Shown: positions 13,270-26,834, counted from the stretch's first letter. The stretch is DNA of 64,000 nucleotides from Pyrocephalus nanus (GCA_038380795.1 CM076260.1:29112634-29176633), one strand, 5' to 3'. Notes: generated from the sequence alone by a model not told the origin. Program-made: numbers and translations.

Positions 13270-13722
13270 GCCCTGCTATACTTGCACAGCACCAAGGCTA
13301 TCTCTGCTTCTCATGCTGCTCCTCAGCGAGAGGCTGAGGAATGGGCAAGCATTTGGGAGGGGACAGACAGGACAGCTGAACCCAGCTGAGCAAAGGGCTA
13401 TCCAATGCCATATGACAGTGGTGAAAGAGGAGGAGGCAGGACATTCACAGTTATGGCTTTTGTCTTCCCACGTAATAGTTATGCATGATGAAGCTCTGCT
13501 GACCAGGAAGCAGCTGCCTACTGATAGGAACTAATAAATAAATTCATTATTTTGCTTGGGTGCACAGGTATCTTTCACTTATTAAACTGTCTTTATCTCT
13601 AGCCACGAGTTTTCCTGGCTTTGCTTTTCTGTTTCTCTCTCCTATCCTGCTACAGAGGGCTAAGGGATGAAAGTGGGCAACTGGGTGGATGCTTAGATGC
13701 TGGCCATGGTCAGCTCTGCAGG
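13270..13722 (+). mobile_element. Avian endogenous-retrovirus LTR remnant
   Basis: The blocks are in the order of a widespread avian LTR: CTCTGCTTCTCATGCTGCTC, GGGAGGGGACAGACAGGAC, AGCTGAACCCAGCTGAGC, AAAGGGCTATCCAATGCC and CATATGACAG. Then follow TTATTAAACTGTCTTTATCT (ATTAAA signal near 13580), CCACGAGTTTTCCTGGCTTT and a decayed 3' end to about 13722. The first part of U3 is missing. No internal retroviral coding sequence flanks it, so it is a solo or truncated LTR. The plus strand is the sense orientation. Confidence 0.75.
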
Positions 13723-15949
13723 TAGGCTGGCAAGACAGATATTTACCACAAGGGGCCACGGACACTACTAAAAGAGGCAATAACTACTTATTCTAAAACA
13801 GTAGAATAACCTCAGGTGGCAGAGGCTGAAACTCTGGCTAAGAACGCCACCAGTCCAAAAGACAGAACACACAATTGGGGTACCTGAGGACAAGGCTATT
13901 GTTAAAGTAAGACCAAAGGGAAAGCCAAACTCAGATCTTCCAGGTAAGGACTTCACCTACAGTCATACCCAATCCACATCCCCATGCATCTCTTTCTCTA
14001 ATTACTATTAGACATGTCTAAACATAAGGTGAGCTTATAACAACACTCTGTCTATGCTGTAAACCAATCAAATACCATAGAGCTAAGTTGGACTGGTATT
14101 GTGTCCAAGCCAATAAGGGACATGAAGGGAAAGAAAAGAAAAATCAAAAACCCAAGCCTTTCATCATGAAGGGATTCCTTTAGAGAACCAAATCAAGAAG
14201 ATGAGGCAAGTGTGGGTGTTGGGTTTTTTTCAGTACTTATTGAAAAATTCTGAAGTGCTCGACCTAGTAAAAATTTAGTACCTGGATCTCCATTGTGGAG
14301 ACAAGTGAAATACGATATTCTTCATCAATGTCTTAGAGCAAAAAATACCAAACTACCTCTTCCAAAAGGGAGAAAATAAAAAGAAGTTCATTTTGGAGTT
14401 CATTTTGAGAAAAAAAAAAGTTAATTGAAAGGATGACAGTAAGAGGCAAACCTGTATGCAAGTGGCTACAGAATGATACTACTAATGCATGTTTAGTTAG
14501 GCAATAAAGGAAGAGCACAGATTTTAAGAATGTAGCTTCAAAAAAAATTTGTGGGTCAGGATAACTAGGAGACAAGAATAAGATTATGGTGGGGCAGGGA
14601 GACATTTTTCCAGTTCCTAAAGAACGATAGTAAAAACACCGGGGAAAAAAAGAATCCTTTAGCAGATAAAGGATAAGAATTCATGATCTGCTCAGCAGCT
14701 TGAAACTTGAAAAATCAGCACATGAAATAAATGGGTTCAAATTATTAAGTGTAGGAAACTGAAATGAGAAAGTCTGTCCAGGATAAAGTAAGACAGATGT
14801 TATTCCTTGCTAATAATCACCAAGAACTTTCAATATAGGAAAGTCACAAGAGGAAGAGCAAAGAAAGTGAAAAGACAAAGAAGGCAAGAATTCTGGCTGG
14901 AAATGAAGAGAAAAAGCAAGACCAAATGAACCACTAGATATTAAGAAGATGTTTCAGAAAACTGTACTACACATGCACCCCATTTTTATCTCTATCCCTG
15001 AGCTTTCAGAATCCTGGACAAATGTTTGATCTGCCCCACACTTAAAGATATCCCTGTGTTCTTTATCTATGATTTTATATTAAGACTGATGAAGATCATG
15101 GCCCTGAAGAGAAGAAATTCCAGAAAAGATGGAAAATGCCATTATGTGCCTTTCATAGGATACAGCAGAGTCAAAAAGTCATCAAATAGCTTAAACTCAG
15201 TTCCCTAGAACATATAATCAAGTTCATTTTTAAGCATTGCACAGATAGCAAAGATGAATGTTTAACCTGTCAAGAGTAAGTCATCAAATCAGTTGCATTT
15301 TCTTCTACAGCATTTTTCTATATTTTTCTTTTACACTTGGTTGTATGGGTAACATTTTTCTTGCTGTATTTAACTGAATAGCTCTTATTATCAGTGTTCC
15401 AATGTGAAAACTCGACCACGAGTGCTAATAAACAGGGGGACAGGGAGGGAGAGGAAAGGTACATCACTTAAGTGCAGCACATCTTCACATTTTGATTTGG
15501 TCTAAACTATTTGCTTAAGTTTCAGAAATTCTGCCCCAAACCAGCCCATTTCCATTAGTGACTTTATGTCACTGAAATTGATTTACAGCTTTCCAAAGAT
15601 CTATTTTTTGACCCAATTTATCTTCATTGCCTGACAGTTACCAGCAGTGGATATTCAGCCCTGTTCTTCCTTCTTAAAGAGATATCAACAGAAGTTAGAG
15701 CTGCAATCTTTTTTTCCATCTGCGCCTTGACAGTACTTGAAAAAATGTGATTTACTTGTTATACAAACCACTATAATGGGGAATTAATGTCAAATGGGCC
15801 ACTTCCTTCTACAGTGTGAATTCAGCCTCCAAAACACTTATGAACCAGTTATTAAAATTATTAGAGATGCCTCTGCCTGAATTAAGGTGCAAGCAAGACC
15901 ATATGCCAAAGTCAATAGTATGGATTTTATTTAACAGTAAATGTGAGGC

Positions 15950-16012
15950 AGAAAGAGAGAGAGAAAGAAATAGGAAAAAGGGAGTGGGGAGGAGGGAAGA
16001 AAAAGAGTGACA
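15950..16012. repeat. Purine-rich GA tract
   Basis: The plus strand is almost purely A and G for about 60 bases, including GAAAGAGAGAGAGAAAGAAA. It abuts the GC-richer block at 16030. Confidence 0.8.
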
Positions 16013-16029
16013 GAGATTAGATAGAAAAT

Positions 16030-16525
16030 GTTTCACCACTCTATGGAGCCCGCCAGCATCCCATGGTTCGGGTTCTTCTGGTCTTCTTTGTGGTGAGAGT
16101 CACTCAAAACACAAGAGTCCAATACTTTCAGGAGATGCCCAGGCATCTCCTCTGGTGGGAGCGGGGCAGGGCAGGCAAAGGAAAGCTTTGCAGCCTCTTG
16201 CAACAGGCTCTGGATTTGTTGCCTCACTTGGATCACCTGCAGTCCTCTGGTGGTGGAAGGCCTCAGGAATGAGTCAGGGGGGCGCTTTGGGGATCTTTGA
16301 TGGTTTATGACCCCTTATCAGCTGCCTCCCAGAGGTGTGTGGGGCAGGACTTACAGTTTACACCATCACACCCCCAAACCCTGTCTCCTCCTCTATTCGC
16401 TGAGCCTTGTTTACTTCTCCCTACAGCTGAGATAATTGAACAAGTTTTATCTCAAGGTCCCATCACAGTCCAAATTCCAGTTAGAAGGCACTGGGGAGAG
16501 GGATTGTGCTTCAGTGGTCCCTGAC
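16030..16525. other. GC-richer block of unknown origin
   Basis: Between a purine-rich GA run (15950-16012) and TGGTCCCTGACA (16516-16527) the sequence is clearly richer in G and C than its surroundings. It has inverted motifs (GGAGATGCCCAGGCATCTCC at 16132-16151) and no long coding frame. It could be a decayed LTR or another repeat, but I recognise no family. Confidence 0.35.
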
Positions 16526-16984
16526 AGGCAGTTGCTTCTTTGCAGTTTGACAAAAAGTTTTTCCATGATTTTGACAATGTTTAAGACAGGAAGAACATTT
16601 CAGTCTATCAGAAACACCCATAACGTGGAACACTTGTAACTACTTTAAGCCAGCATAGTAATATCACTGTGCTACAAAATATAGTCCAACGCTCCTGACT
16701 CCAGTCTCCTTCTCACTATTACCTGTAGGAAGCAATGGAGAGACTACCAGAAAATCTTGAAGAGCAGGGTAGAAACATTGTCCATGAACAAGAGACTTTC
16801 ACAAGACAGATATTAATAAGGGGCTCTAATGTGTGCTGGTTAGCATGCCTGCAAGACTTTAACAGCTTAAGCATTTGGAAGCATAATGCAGGATCTTGCA
16901 GCTGCTTGACACAGACATCTTCCTTCTCACAAAATACATAAGAACAGGCTTGACAATGCTAGAAAAAGATCTTCCTTGACATAA

Positions 16985-17240
16985 CTCCAACTTGACTCCA
17001 TAACTTGCCTAAACAAGTTCCAGAAGTTCACTGCTCTTGCTATCAGGAAGTTATTCCAGAAGTTCATCCAGCCTGTCCCTCTAAGTCACATTTTGACACC
17101 TAATCATTCCTGTTACCCTCACAAGAATTTTCTCTGATTTGCTCATATGCTTCTGAAATGCCATACCCAGTGCAGCATGAAGTAGTCCAGGTCAAGCCTT
17201 AGAATTCTTAAGTGGAACAGTGATTTTATAGTTCTTGCAG
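16985..17240 (-). mobile_element. Possible very old CR1-like fragment
   Basis: Phrases such as CAGGAAGTTATTCCAGAAG, CTGTCCCTCTAAGTCAC and CAGTGCAGCATGAAGTAGTC resemble the complement of the CR1 3' region, in the right order, but divergence is high. An alignment to avian CR1 consensus sequences is needed to settle it. Confidence 0.3.
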
Positions 17241-20200
17241 GTCAGCTATCCATTTATGTGTTTACATCAATTTGCTGAGGAGCAAAAATGAAACTGTTCT
17301 TGTTTAGCTTGCAATGCACAATAATTTTCAGAGACATTTCTAAGCTAGAACTCATAGCCATTTGTTCTTCATTTTGATTGTCTGATATATCACCCATTCC
17401 TGTCATTTTTCAGAACTTTTAAAAATTTATTCTCTTATTCTACAGTGCTTGCACTCTTCCCCAAACTTAAACTATTTGTAAGTTTATTAAATCTACATGC
17501 TATTTCATTATCCAGGTCCAACTGTAATGCTACTGTTGTATAACACTGGATCCAGGACAGATGGAAATACCCAACCCAACACATTTTTCTGAGTTTAGTA
17601 ATGATCAGTTAATCTTCTGAATGCAGTGCTTCAATCACTGCTGCATTCATCCACTAGTAGGTTTCCTGAGAACACTTACCAGAATGCCATCAGGACTGTA
17701 AAAATGCATTTCCCTCTCCACAATGCTCATTCTTTTCTCAGGGTAGAAAACTGATTTCAGTAAATCTTTATTAATTATTACATATCTGCTGGCAAGCTTT
17801 CAGGTACTTACCAATTACTCAACTATTTTTTTCTTGGAAGTTGACTGGGCTGGCCTCTTCTCACTACTAATTTCAGCTCTGCAAGTGAAAGAAACACTAG
17901 ACTCACTCTTTTTTCCAGTGTTCTGACACATCATCATTGACTTGCCCAAAATAGCTGAAAGGGTCTGACATCTCAGCCATTTTTGGAGTGGGGCAGAGGC
18001 AGCAGATGAGGGGAATGTTTTCCCAGGATAAAGTTCAACAGGCTTAACCTAACAAAGTCTCTTAGTGAAGAATCCTCTTAATCTATTCCATCTTTATTCA
18101 AAGCTAAATTTTACCACTTCCTCACTGGATTCAGCCAGAAGCCCACCAAAGTCCCTTGTGATCCTTTCAGCAAAGACTGGCACAAGAAAAATGTAGTAAA
18201 TCCTCTGATGGCGCTAACAATGCATGGTGAGACCCCTGAGTCACAGATGAGTCCTTGCTTGTTTTCTAATGTTTACAGGATTATCTTTTATTGTAATTTA
18301 GCCCTTCTCTTTCATCTTTGTCTCAAAGATGATTCTGGGCTTCCCCTTAAGGCATGAAATTGAGCCTGACTTACTCCATAGTGAGCTGTGAGCCCCCCTG
18401 CTCAAACAGTGCAAATGCACTTATGTTTTAAGAAAAAGGCAGGTGATGACAAGTCAGCCAGCTCAGCTCTGTCTGATCAGTTCCTTGTGGGACCATCAAG
18501 GAGCAAGTGTCCACTGCAATGCTTCAGCACAGTCCAAGAACTCTTTTGTGGTGACCTATCAAAAAACCTGGCTTCTCTCCCTGCAGGTGACAACTGCTCC
18601 CTAGTCCATGAGAGTCTGTTGCTCTCTGGATACCCAAATCACATGGAAGAGAATTGGGCACTGCCAAGACACTCCAAAGATCTGCTGTACCTCTGTGTGA
18701 AAAATGTAGTGTTATCAGCTTGCCATTTAGAAAACTTTTATTCCAAGTCATGGCATGGCAAAACACCTAAAAATGATTTATTGATCAAAAAGAAAAAAAA
18801 AAAATGAAAAAAAAGGAGGAAAAAAAGACACTACATACTACCAGTACAGAAATAAAGATTATGTAAGATTGGGGAATTATGAGAGCCAGAGGTAGAAAAT
18901 GAGGAGGGACAAGAAAAAAAGTCCTTGGTGATCAGACTTCCCCCAGACCTAGGTCTCCCTCAGCTAGACAAATGACCTCCAGAGCAGCTAAGACAGCATT
19001 ACACCCACTTTAATATCCAAGTCTGCAGCTCTCATATGGACTTCTCTCTTTCGTGCTAAAGCATTTTAGTTTTTACAGCTGCCCTTCTGGAGTCTTACAA
19101 GGATGGACAATCTTTCTTACAGAGACTTCTGATGTGATTGTTTGCTGTCTGTCCTAGGAAGGTCAGTCACTATAATTCCCTCGCCTCCAGCCATGCAGTG
19201 TTTCTCCCTCCTTTCCACATCTTAGCTGCTGTTTATTTTGTGCTAATACAGTAGCAAACTGAGTCAGCTCACAAACAGATTAGGCAAGTACTAGATGCTG
19301 CAGGAATATGCAGTGTCCCTTTTGGCAGCAAGCTACTGAAGCAGTTCAGCATGACTCAGTTTCATCCTCATCCTATTCCTTCCTCACCCAAGGGACAATG
19401 TGCAATGGCTTTCGATTCAAAGGGGCACTGTTTCCCTTTTGTAGGTATGTTTTTGTATTTCACTAGTTAAAAAAAAACAACTGATAAAAAAGTGAGAATA
19501 ACTCCATCTCTGGTTTGATAACTGTCACTTCTGAGAATGCAAAATATATTTAAATGCAAAATAATTTACACTAAACTTGAATAAAAATGTATAGTTTTAT
19601 GTGGCATATAATTTTACAAAAGTGTCCACATTATGACAATTATGCTTCACATTCCTATCTCTGGCGAAAGATGACGCATACCAGTTATTTTGATACTCTG
19701 GGGCAACTGTTTCCACCCTAGGAACTTTTTGAAATCAACCTTCATTGCTGTGGAACAGGATTTTTCATAACTAAGAATCAACCACATGAACATATAAGAT
19801 GTAGCCAATATGGCTCATTACTTGCTCTCGGAAGAAATTAATCCTACAGCGGAAAAGCAACTAGAAGTGCTTTATGGATAGTTAAAAACTGGCTATGGCT
19901 TGCTGGGACTGGACAAAATCAGAGATTTTTCTGACAAACTCCTGACTGGAGTACATTAGAGAGTTTTTATTTTTTCCTTCATATTGATGACTGCCACTGT
20001 AGGTGACTACAGAGCAGGGTCCTCTTCAGAACAGCAGGAACAAGAGCAGCCAGTTGAACCCATTCCAGTATGGAGAATAGCTCTCACCCAGCATACAATT
20101 TAACAGTCAAGTCCAACATGTAAAGTTTTACAATTGCAAATGCTCACACAAGAGCATAACAGATTTGGAAGTATTGGCATATTCTAAAAAATAATGATGC

Positions 20201-22207
20201 CGCATGAGCTGTGATAAAATGTAAAGGCAATTAAAAAAAAGTACATCTGTCAAGTAGCAGCATAATCTCTGCAATTAGAGTTGAGGATTTGCCAAAGAAT
20301 CACTGAGAATGGCTTTGGAAAGAGTCCAAACAATACAGCCATGTCAGAGAGCAACAATGGGGCACTAGGTACAGCAAATACATGTAGTTTCTTTTATCCA
20401 AGACAGGATCATGACTTAGGAGAATTCAGCTACACAACCAGATTACTTAAATGCAATTCCAATGCTACTTGAGGGTAGATTTTGCCAGATTGGATTATTA
20501 TATAAAACAAGTGGATTCCTCAAAGCACTTGGAGATCATTTGCCCACAGGAATGGATGACAGTCTTGAAAAAGCATTTTAAAAAACAGGCTGAAAAACAA
20601 ATGCAAAATCACAAAGCATAAAAAAATTGTTACTGGAGAAGAGTGAGTTAAGTCCTATGTTTAACTTAAAATGAGTAGGTGACGCTAAATAAGGCCTTTC
20701 AGAAACAGATGGAGTGAGATTAGAAGTAACACTATCAGAAGTGATATACTCGGTGTTTTATGAGATGAGCTCTTCAATTCAAAACATCCCCATCGTATCG
20801 GACAACTTCAGAGTCGCTGCTGCAAAGGTTTGTTCAGGCACTAGCCTAAAACAGGACACTAATATGGAAACATTTCTATCTGGAGTACATTTCCTGAGAC
20901 AGAAATTCACATACATGAAGAACAGCCCTTCTGCACATTATTCATCCAGCCCAGTGATAGATTTGCCAAGTCTGAATGACGTACTTATCACTGTGTCTTT
21001 GGCAGGGGACCTGGGAGCCTTACTGGGAACTGTGAAGACACATCCAGCAAGCCTGTCAAAACAGGGCCTGTTCACACATCGCTGAGAGAATGGGACAGAA
21101 CCATCCTCACATGATTTCTGCAGTGGCACCGGAAATCTGTGGAAACAGTTGAAAGGCACTAAAACAGCTCCACTGTAGGAGGATGCCAGCTTGTCAGGAA
21201 GCTGATCTTGAGCTATTTCTAAAACAAAAAGTAGACGTGCTTCATCTCAGCAGGACTCCTGTTGATAGGATGTGGATTTCTACTGTCACCCCTTGGAACT
21301 GGCACCATTTGTCTGCTCAGAAAGCCTTGCATATCAGTGCTGGTTCCATACACATCACATGGTAGCACTGGTTCCACAGCATGAAAAATCCTCTGTTCAG
21401 TAGGACAACGTAGCAGAATGAGGATGAATGAGTACTTTTTTGTTGGACTGTGCTTCAACACAGCCTTTTTCAAGCATGTAGGACCAATTTGGCTACTCTT
21501 GGAATACCTCCAACACCAGAAAAAATATAATTTGCTGCCAGTCAGGCACACCACCCTCTGGTCAGAACACCACCACCACCACTCTTGCCTTGTGGACACA
21601 CTACAGAGCAATTTGCTATAGAAGAAGCTGCTGCTTCTGCTTTTCTCTTTGATATTAGCAGATTTTAGAAGTCTGCATAACATCAAATTCAACAGTAGGG
21701 ACAGATCTCAAGAGTATGGTGATAAGGATTCTTTCCCAGGTGTGAAAACAAGTTTGTTCCAGTCAAATTCAAGACAGTGTCATGTTCTAACAGTATTACG
21801 CAGGTAATTGCCTGTTGGTTGTCTGCATGAAGAGGGTAGTACCATCTGTATTTCCAACAAGACAAGTCAGATGTTACTCTGCACATCTGCAGAGAAGGAC
21901 ATCTCTGAACATACAAGGGACACTAACTACAGGTATCTAGAAAGTCCAGTAACCCAAATCATGCATTAATAGCTTTAAAAAACACCTGGAATTAATCTGT
22001 TTCATATTACATGGCTCAGATTTCAGATAGGACATGCTCAGACTAAATTCTGCCCACATCTTTTAATCCACCTTTGCTATAAATACAAAAGAAATTAAGT
22101 GCCAGGTCTAATCATCTAGGATCAGAACCCACTCAGCTTCACCAAATGTTCCTCTTTGCCACATTCCAAAACAGGCCATATAGCTCGAGACCTAACTCAT
22201 CAAGAGA

Positions 22208-22330
22208 ATGAATCTGTGATTCCATGATGAAAGTCATAGATAGTTTGGGTTAGAAGGGACACTTAAAGGTCATCTAGTCCAACCTTCTCTGCAATGAGCA
22301 GGGACAACTTCCTTAGATAAACTGTCCAGT
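22208..22330 (-). mobile_element. CR1 LINE 3'-terminal fragment
   Basis: The plus strand reads TTTGGGTTAGAAGGGACACT, then GGTCATCTAGTCCAACCTTC and GAGCAGGGACAACTTCC, the complement of the CR1 3' end. ATTCCATGATGAAAGTCATAG at its left is the decayed octamer tail. It is about 120 bp long and strongly 5' truncated. Confidence 0.8.
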
Positions 22331-23120
22331 TATGCAGTAGAAAAATCTGATTCTCTGTCAGCAATGAAAGTCACTTTATAGATCAAAACTTAGGAACCTA
22401 CACACCTGTAACTGGCAAGCTCCTTTCTCAGCTCTCAGCTTTGCATAAGTGATCCCACAGCATTAACTCTTCCCAGTGAGAATTAGCCTAGAGTGAAGCA
22501 GCATCTAGCTTTTACATATCAGGTTGTCTGAAATCCAGGTAGTGGTGTGCTCTATGGTGCAAGTTTTAAGTTCTCTGTGGACCTAGCACATGTAAGGGTC
22601 TTTCCTCTCAACCTTTGTCTATGAAAAATTGCTTCTTCAAACACACTCTTTTCCTAGAGCTGTCTTCCAGCATTTTGTCAGGTACCATTTGGACAGACTT
22701 TGAACAGGCCAGAGCTAGGAGTCACAGATTAAAAACAGGCTCTACAAAAAAAACCCACTCTCTATCATAAAGTCTCAACACTGTGCTCAAAGCTAGTTCA
22801 AGAAAGATTACAGTCCATCTTCTGACAGTACCCTTCTGTTCCCACTCAGAAATAGGGTCATGACTAGGTAAGTCTGAAACCTGATCTATAATAATTGCAT
22901 TAGTCAAGTATTAATTTTTTAGTCATGTATTTTCAAATACCTAAAAACTGCTGGCATGTTCCACTACACTCATTAAAAGGATGGGGTTTATATATTTAAT
23001 TCCTTCATAAACTGAAACCAGTTTTATATTTTCCCTAAGTACTTCAAGCACAAAGCAGAACATTCCAAATAACCTAGGATCTGAACTGACAGAGGCTTTT
23101 GGGAGGAGCTGCAACCCTCA

Positions 23121-24590
23121 CAGAATCATAGAATCAACTGGGTTGGAAGAGATCTCCAAGATCATCAAGTCCAACCCTTGATCCAACTCCACGGTGATTA
23201 CTAGATCATGGTACTCAGTGCCACATCCAGCCTCATCTTAAAAACCTCCAGGGACGGTGAATCCACCACCTCTCTGGGCAGCCCATTCCAATTCCTGATC
23301 ACTCTCTCTGTAAAGATCTTCTTTCTAATATCCAACCTAAACCTCCCCTGACAGAGCTTAAGCCCGTGCCCTCTTGTCCTATTGCTGATTGCCTGGGAGA
23401 AGAGACCGACCCCCCACCTGGCTGCAACCTCCTTTCAGGGAGTTGTAGAGAGTGATCACCCTGGTTGCTCTTCTCTGGACCTGCTCCAGCACCTCAATCT
23501 CCTTCCTGAACTGAGGGGCCCAGAACTGGACACAACTCCAGGTGTGGCCTCATCAGAGCTGAGTACAGGGGAAGGATCACTTCCCTGGTCCTGGTGGCCA
23601 CACTGTTCCTGATGCAGGCCAGGATGCCCTTGGCCTTCTTGGCCTCCTGGGCACACTGCTGGCTCATGTTCAGCTTCCTGTCAATCCAAACTCCCAGATC
23701 CCTTTCCACCTGGCTGCTCTCCAGCCACTCTGTGCCCAGTCTGTAGCGCTGCAGGGGGTTGTTGTGGCCAAAGTGCAGGACCCAGCACTTGGCCTTGTTG
23801 AACTTCATCCCACTGGAATCAGCCCAACTCTCCAGCCTATCCAGGTCCCTCTGCAGAGCCCTCCTGCCTTCCAGCAGGAACTTGGTGTTGTCTGCAAATT
23901 TGCTGATGGTGGACTCAATCTCCTCATCTAAATCATCAGTAAAGATGTTAAACTGGATTGGGCCCAGCACTGATCCCTGGGGGACACCACTGGTGACCGG
24001 CCACTAGCTGGATGCAGCCCCATTTACCGGCACTCTCTGGGCCCGGCCCTCCAGCCAGTTCTTAACCCAGCACAGAGTGCCCCTGTCCAAGCTGTGGCCT
24101 GCCAAGGAATATATTATGGGAGACAGTGTCAAAGGCTTTGCTCAAGTCCAGATAGACACATCCACAGCCTTCCCCTCATCCACCAGGTGGGTCACCTGAT
24201 CATAAAAGGAGATCAGGTTGGTCAGACAGGACCTGCCCCTCCTAAACCCATGCTGGCTGGCTCTGATCCCTTGTTCATCCTATAGGTGCTGTGTGATTCC
24301 ACTCAGGATGATCTGCTACATAACCTTGCCAGGCATTGAGGTCAGGCTGACAGGCCTGGAGTTTCCCAGGTCCTCCTTCTGGCCCTTTTTGTGGATCGGT
24401 GTGACATTTGCCAACTTCCAATCATCTGGGACCTCCCCAGTGAGCCAGGACTGTTGGTAAATGATGGAGAGCAGCTTGGCAAGCTCTTCCGCCAGCTCCC
24501 TCATCACCCTAGGATGGATCCCATCTGGTCCCATGGACTTGTGTGGATCCAGGTGGCTCAGTAAGTCACTGACTATTTCTCTTTATAGCT
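23121..24590 (-). mobile_element. CR1 LINE, 1.47 kb, 5'-truncated, defective
   Basis: This is the largest repeat in the window. CR1 is a non-LTR retrotransposon that inserts by target-primed reverse transcription. The 3' end is at the left (AGAATCATAGAATCAACTGG at 23122-23141). The 5' truncation is near 24590, just upstream of the frame coding HKSMGPDGIHPRV. Minus-strand reverse-transcriptase pieces follow: 24534-24316 (MGPDGIHPRVMRELAEEL, VSLTSMPGK) and 23970-23494 ([51 protein letters not shown]). The frame is broken by nonsense codons after MPGKVM, a frameshift near the SKAFDT-type block, and a premature end at 23494. The catalytic motif reads FADN. It cannot be active. Confidence 0.95.
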
Positions 24591-26834
24591 ATAAATTTGA
24601 CTGAAGTATTATCACTCATGCAATCTCTCTGAATAGGAAGAAGTTAAAAATAGTCCAACTTCCAGTAATCTCTCTAACAGCCACATCTCACTAAAACTGA
24701 TCACGAATACTAGAATTCATGATTAATTTCATCATCCAGAATTGGCAATTGACTTGATTTAGAAACAGAATCTTATAGTATTAACAGAAAATGGTATCTC
24801 ACCAAAACTTTTGAGAAGTACAGTCAAAATACACATTTGCAGGGAAAGAAAATAATTCTTAGTTTCACTTCTTTGCTTTATCTGCAAGACAAAGGACCTT
24901 GCAGAAGGTTACAAGAAACAGATCTACGCTAATGCCACAGGATGTATTATCAATATGAACCATAACCCTTAACCTAAGAGGCTGAAAAATGTTACAGCTT
25001 GAGTATTTCAAATTATTTTTGATAATTTTAGAAAGGGATGAATTTTTTTCCTTTGCTTAGTCTCAGACACAGTGCTTTATTTCCTCACCCATATGCAGAA
25101 CTCTATCAATGCTGTCATAATTGGCTGAATTTCTACTTACTTACAGGAGAAAAGTTACCTTCCACACTTTATCAGTTACTTTAAACACTTCAACTTTACC
25201 TCTGCTATGCAAAGCAGCATTTACTAGTATTTTACAATAAACCACATAATAGTTTCTACAAGGGGGTAATGCTTTTCAGAATGCTGGGCCACTCTTCAAT
25301 TCAGAAACTTGTGTTGACAAAGTCAAGTAACAGCTGTAAACCCAAGAAATACAGTTTCTAAGCAGTAGAAGACATGTCAAAGAATCTGCAGAGTTATGTC
25401 TATGCTGATTATTCAGGAGCAAAATATGAGCATTGAAAAGGTTCATTAGCTTTCAGCTTAGTTAGTCACATTATCTGAGCGTGCAATTACCATTCTATGC
25501 AGCATGACTCTGGTACAAGTACACTGTACCTAGAAGTAGATTGCAATTTTCAGTACAAAATCTCAAGTCCACACTGCAATTACTTTCCTAAAGTTAAAGC
25601 AGAAAATACAAAGACGTTGCAGATGTATCTTTGCACCTTCACTGGGAAAGGCTTTTCAGTTGTTTCTGACAATCAGCAGGAAATCTGCAGCCCACTGTCA
25701 GTTTCAGCTAAGGAACAAAACAGACTATTACAGGCTTTAAGGTATTTATGACCTGTAACTCTGGATAAACTACCAATCACTGTAGTCCAAGCACCAAACT
25801 GAGGACCAATTTGGCACATATTGTTGCTGAATTCTATTAAACAGTCCTGGTGATCACAGTTTATTAAACTCATGTCAGTGAGATTTAAGGCTCTCTAGTT
25901 TCCGTATGTTCATGAGCCTCCAATACAGTAGAAGCTGACCGGAAAAGTACAAAAGCAAATGTAATTGAAGCCAAGCCTGACAACACCACTACACTTACTC
26001 AGAAGTTTTGAAAGCTCATACTATAGAGATGGAATTGAAATATCACTCATTTAAACAAAGCAGTGAAACAATTCTGATGCTTTTAAGTAATTTCATTCCA
26101 GAAAACGGAGATCTTTGAAGACTCAATGGAAGATGTTAGAGGTTTGCTTACAAGGTAGAACACTATTGTAACATCACTGGAAAGTTCAAATTTGCTTCAA
26201 AACCTGCAGAAAACTGGGCTATCATTTTAAATAACAGCTAAATGAGAGAGAACTGTTGTCACAGCATGGATAACTTTATGGACAGAAAGTAATTAATTGT
26301 TTTACTTGCAAGTATTTTATTTAAGACAGCACAAGAGACAACTAGGAAATAATACACTGGAAGTTCTGTTTCTTAAAAGTTCCTGCAAGTATCAATCAAT
26401 GCCAATTATTTTAAGTCAGGGCTATCTTATATTTCACTGTTAGTTTTCTTCACTGGGTGACAATGGAGGTACAAGTCCAGGCTGTTGAGTTCACACAGTA
26501 AATTTCAAAACCACCTCCAGTTCATTTTAAAGGCACAGTATAGTTAAAAATGTCAAGTTTCCATCACATGAAGTGGTTAGAGATGAATTCTTGAGTGTAT
26601 ATTCATTACAATTACATTAGTGCATACAAAATCTTTTAAAACCTTGTCAGTCAAATGGTTCATTGAACTCCTAAGAAATTTTAGTGAGGATGTGGCAGGT
26701 GAAGAATAATTCTGATTATGAATGCTGACAGTTATTTACTGCTTGCATGACAGAGGGTGACAGCAGATGTCTGAAACAGCTTTTGAACTCTCCCACAGAA
26801 GCCTGCTTCTTGATAGCTGCAGCTCGCCATGGGC
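24591..26834. other. Intergenic between CR1 and LTR, nothing recognised
   Basis: Unique-looking AT-rich sequence. The longest frame (84 codons, 25497-25751, +) has no recognisable domain. Confidence 0.7.

Larger units (their letters stand above)
13723..22207. other. Intergenic
   Basis: It contains the GC-richer block at 16030 and a doubtful CR1 relic near 17 kb. Frames of 139 codons (18388-18807, +), 123 codons (20714-21085, +) and 157 codons (21219-21692, -) have no recognisable domains. The first runs into an A-rich tract. A short CAC trinucleotide run lies near 21568. Confidence 0.65.

Noticed and set aside
18388..18807. 139-codon plus-strand frame ending in a lysine run
   Set aside because: Ends in an A-rich tract, starts without context, and the opposite strand is also open for 80 codons; no domain seen.
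20714..21085. 123-codon plus-strand frame
   Set aside because: No domain, no splice or promoter support, and not distinguishable from chance.
21219..21692. 157-codon minus-strand frame with a WWWWC run
   Set aside because: The tryptophans come from a CAC trinucleotide run read in reverse; another long frame overlaps it on the other strand and nothing matches a known family.
23382..23612. Plus-strand frames over 23382-24460
   Set aside because: They are antisense shadows of the minus-strand CR1 element.
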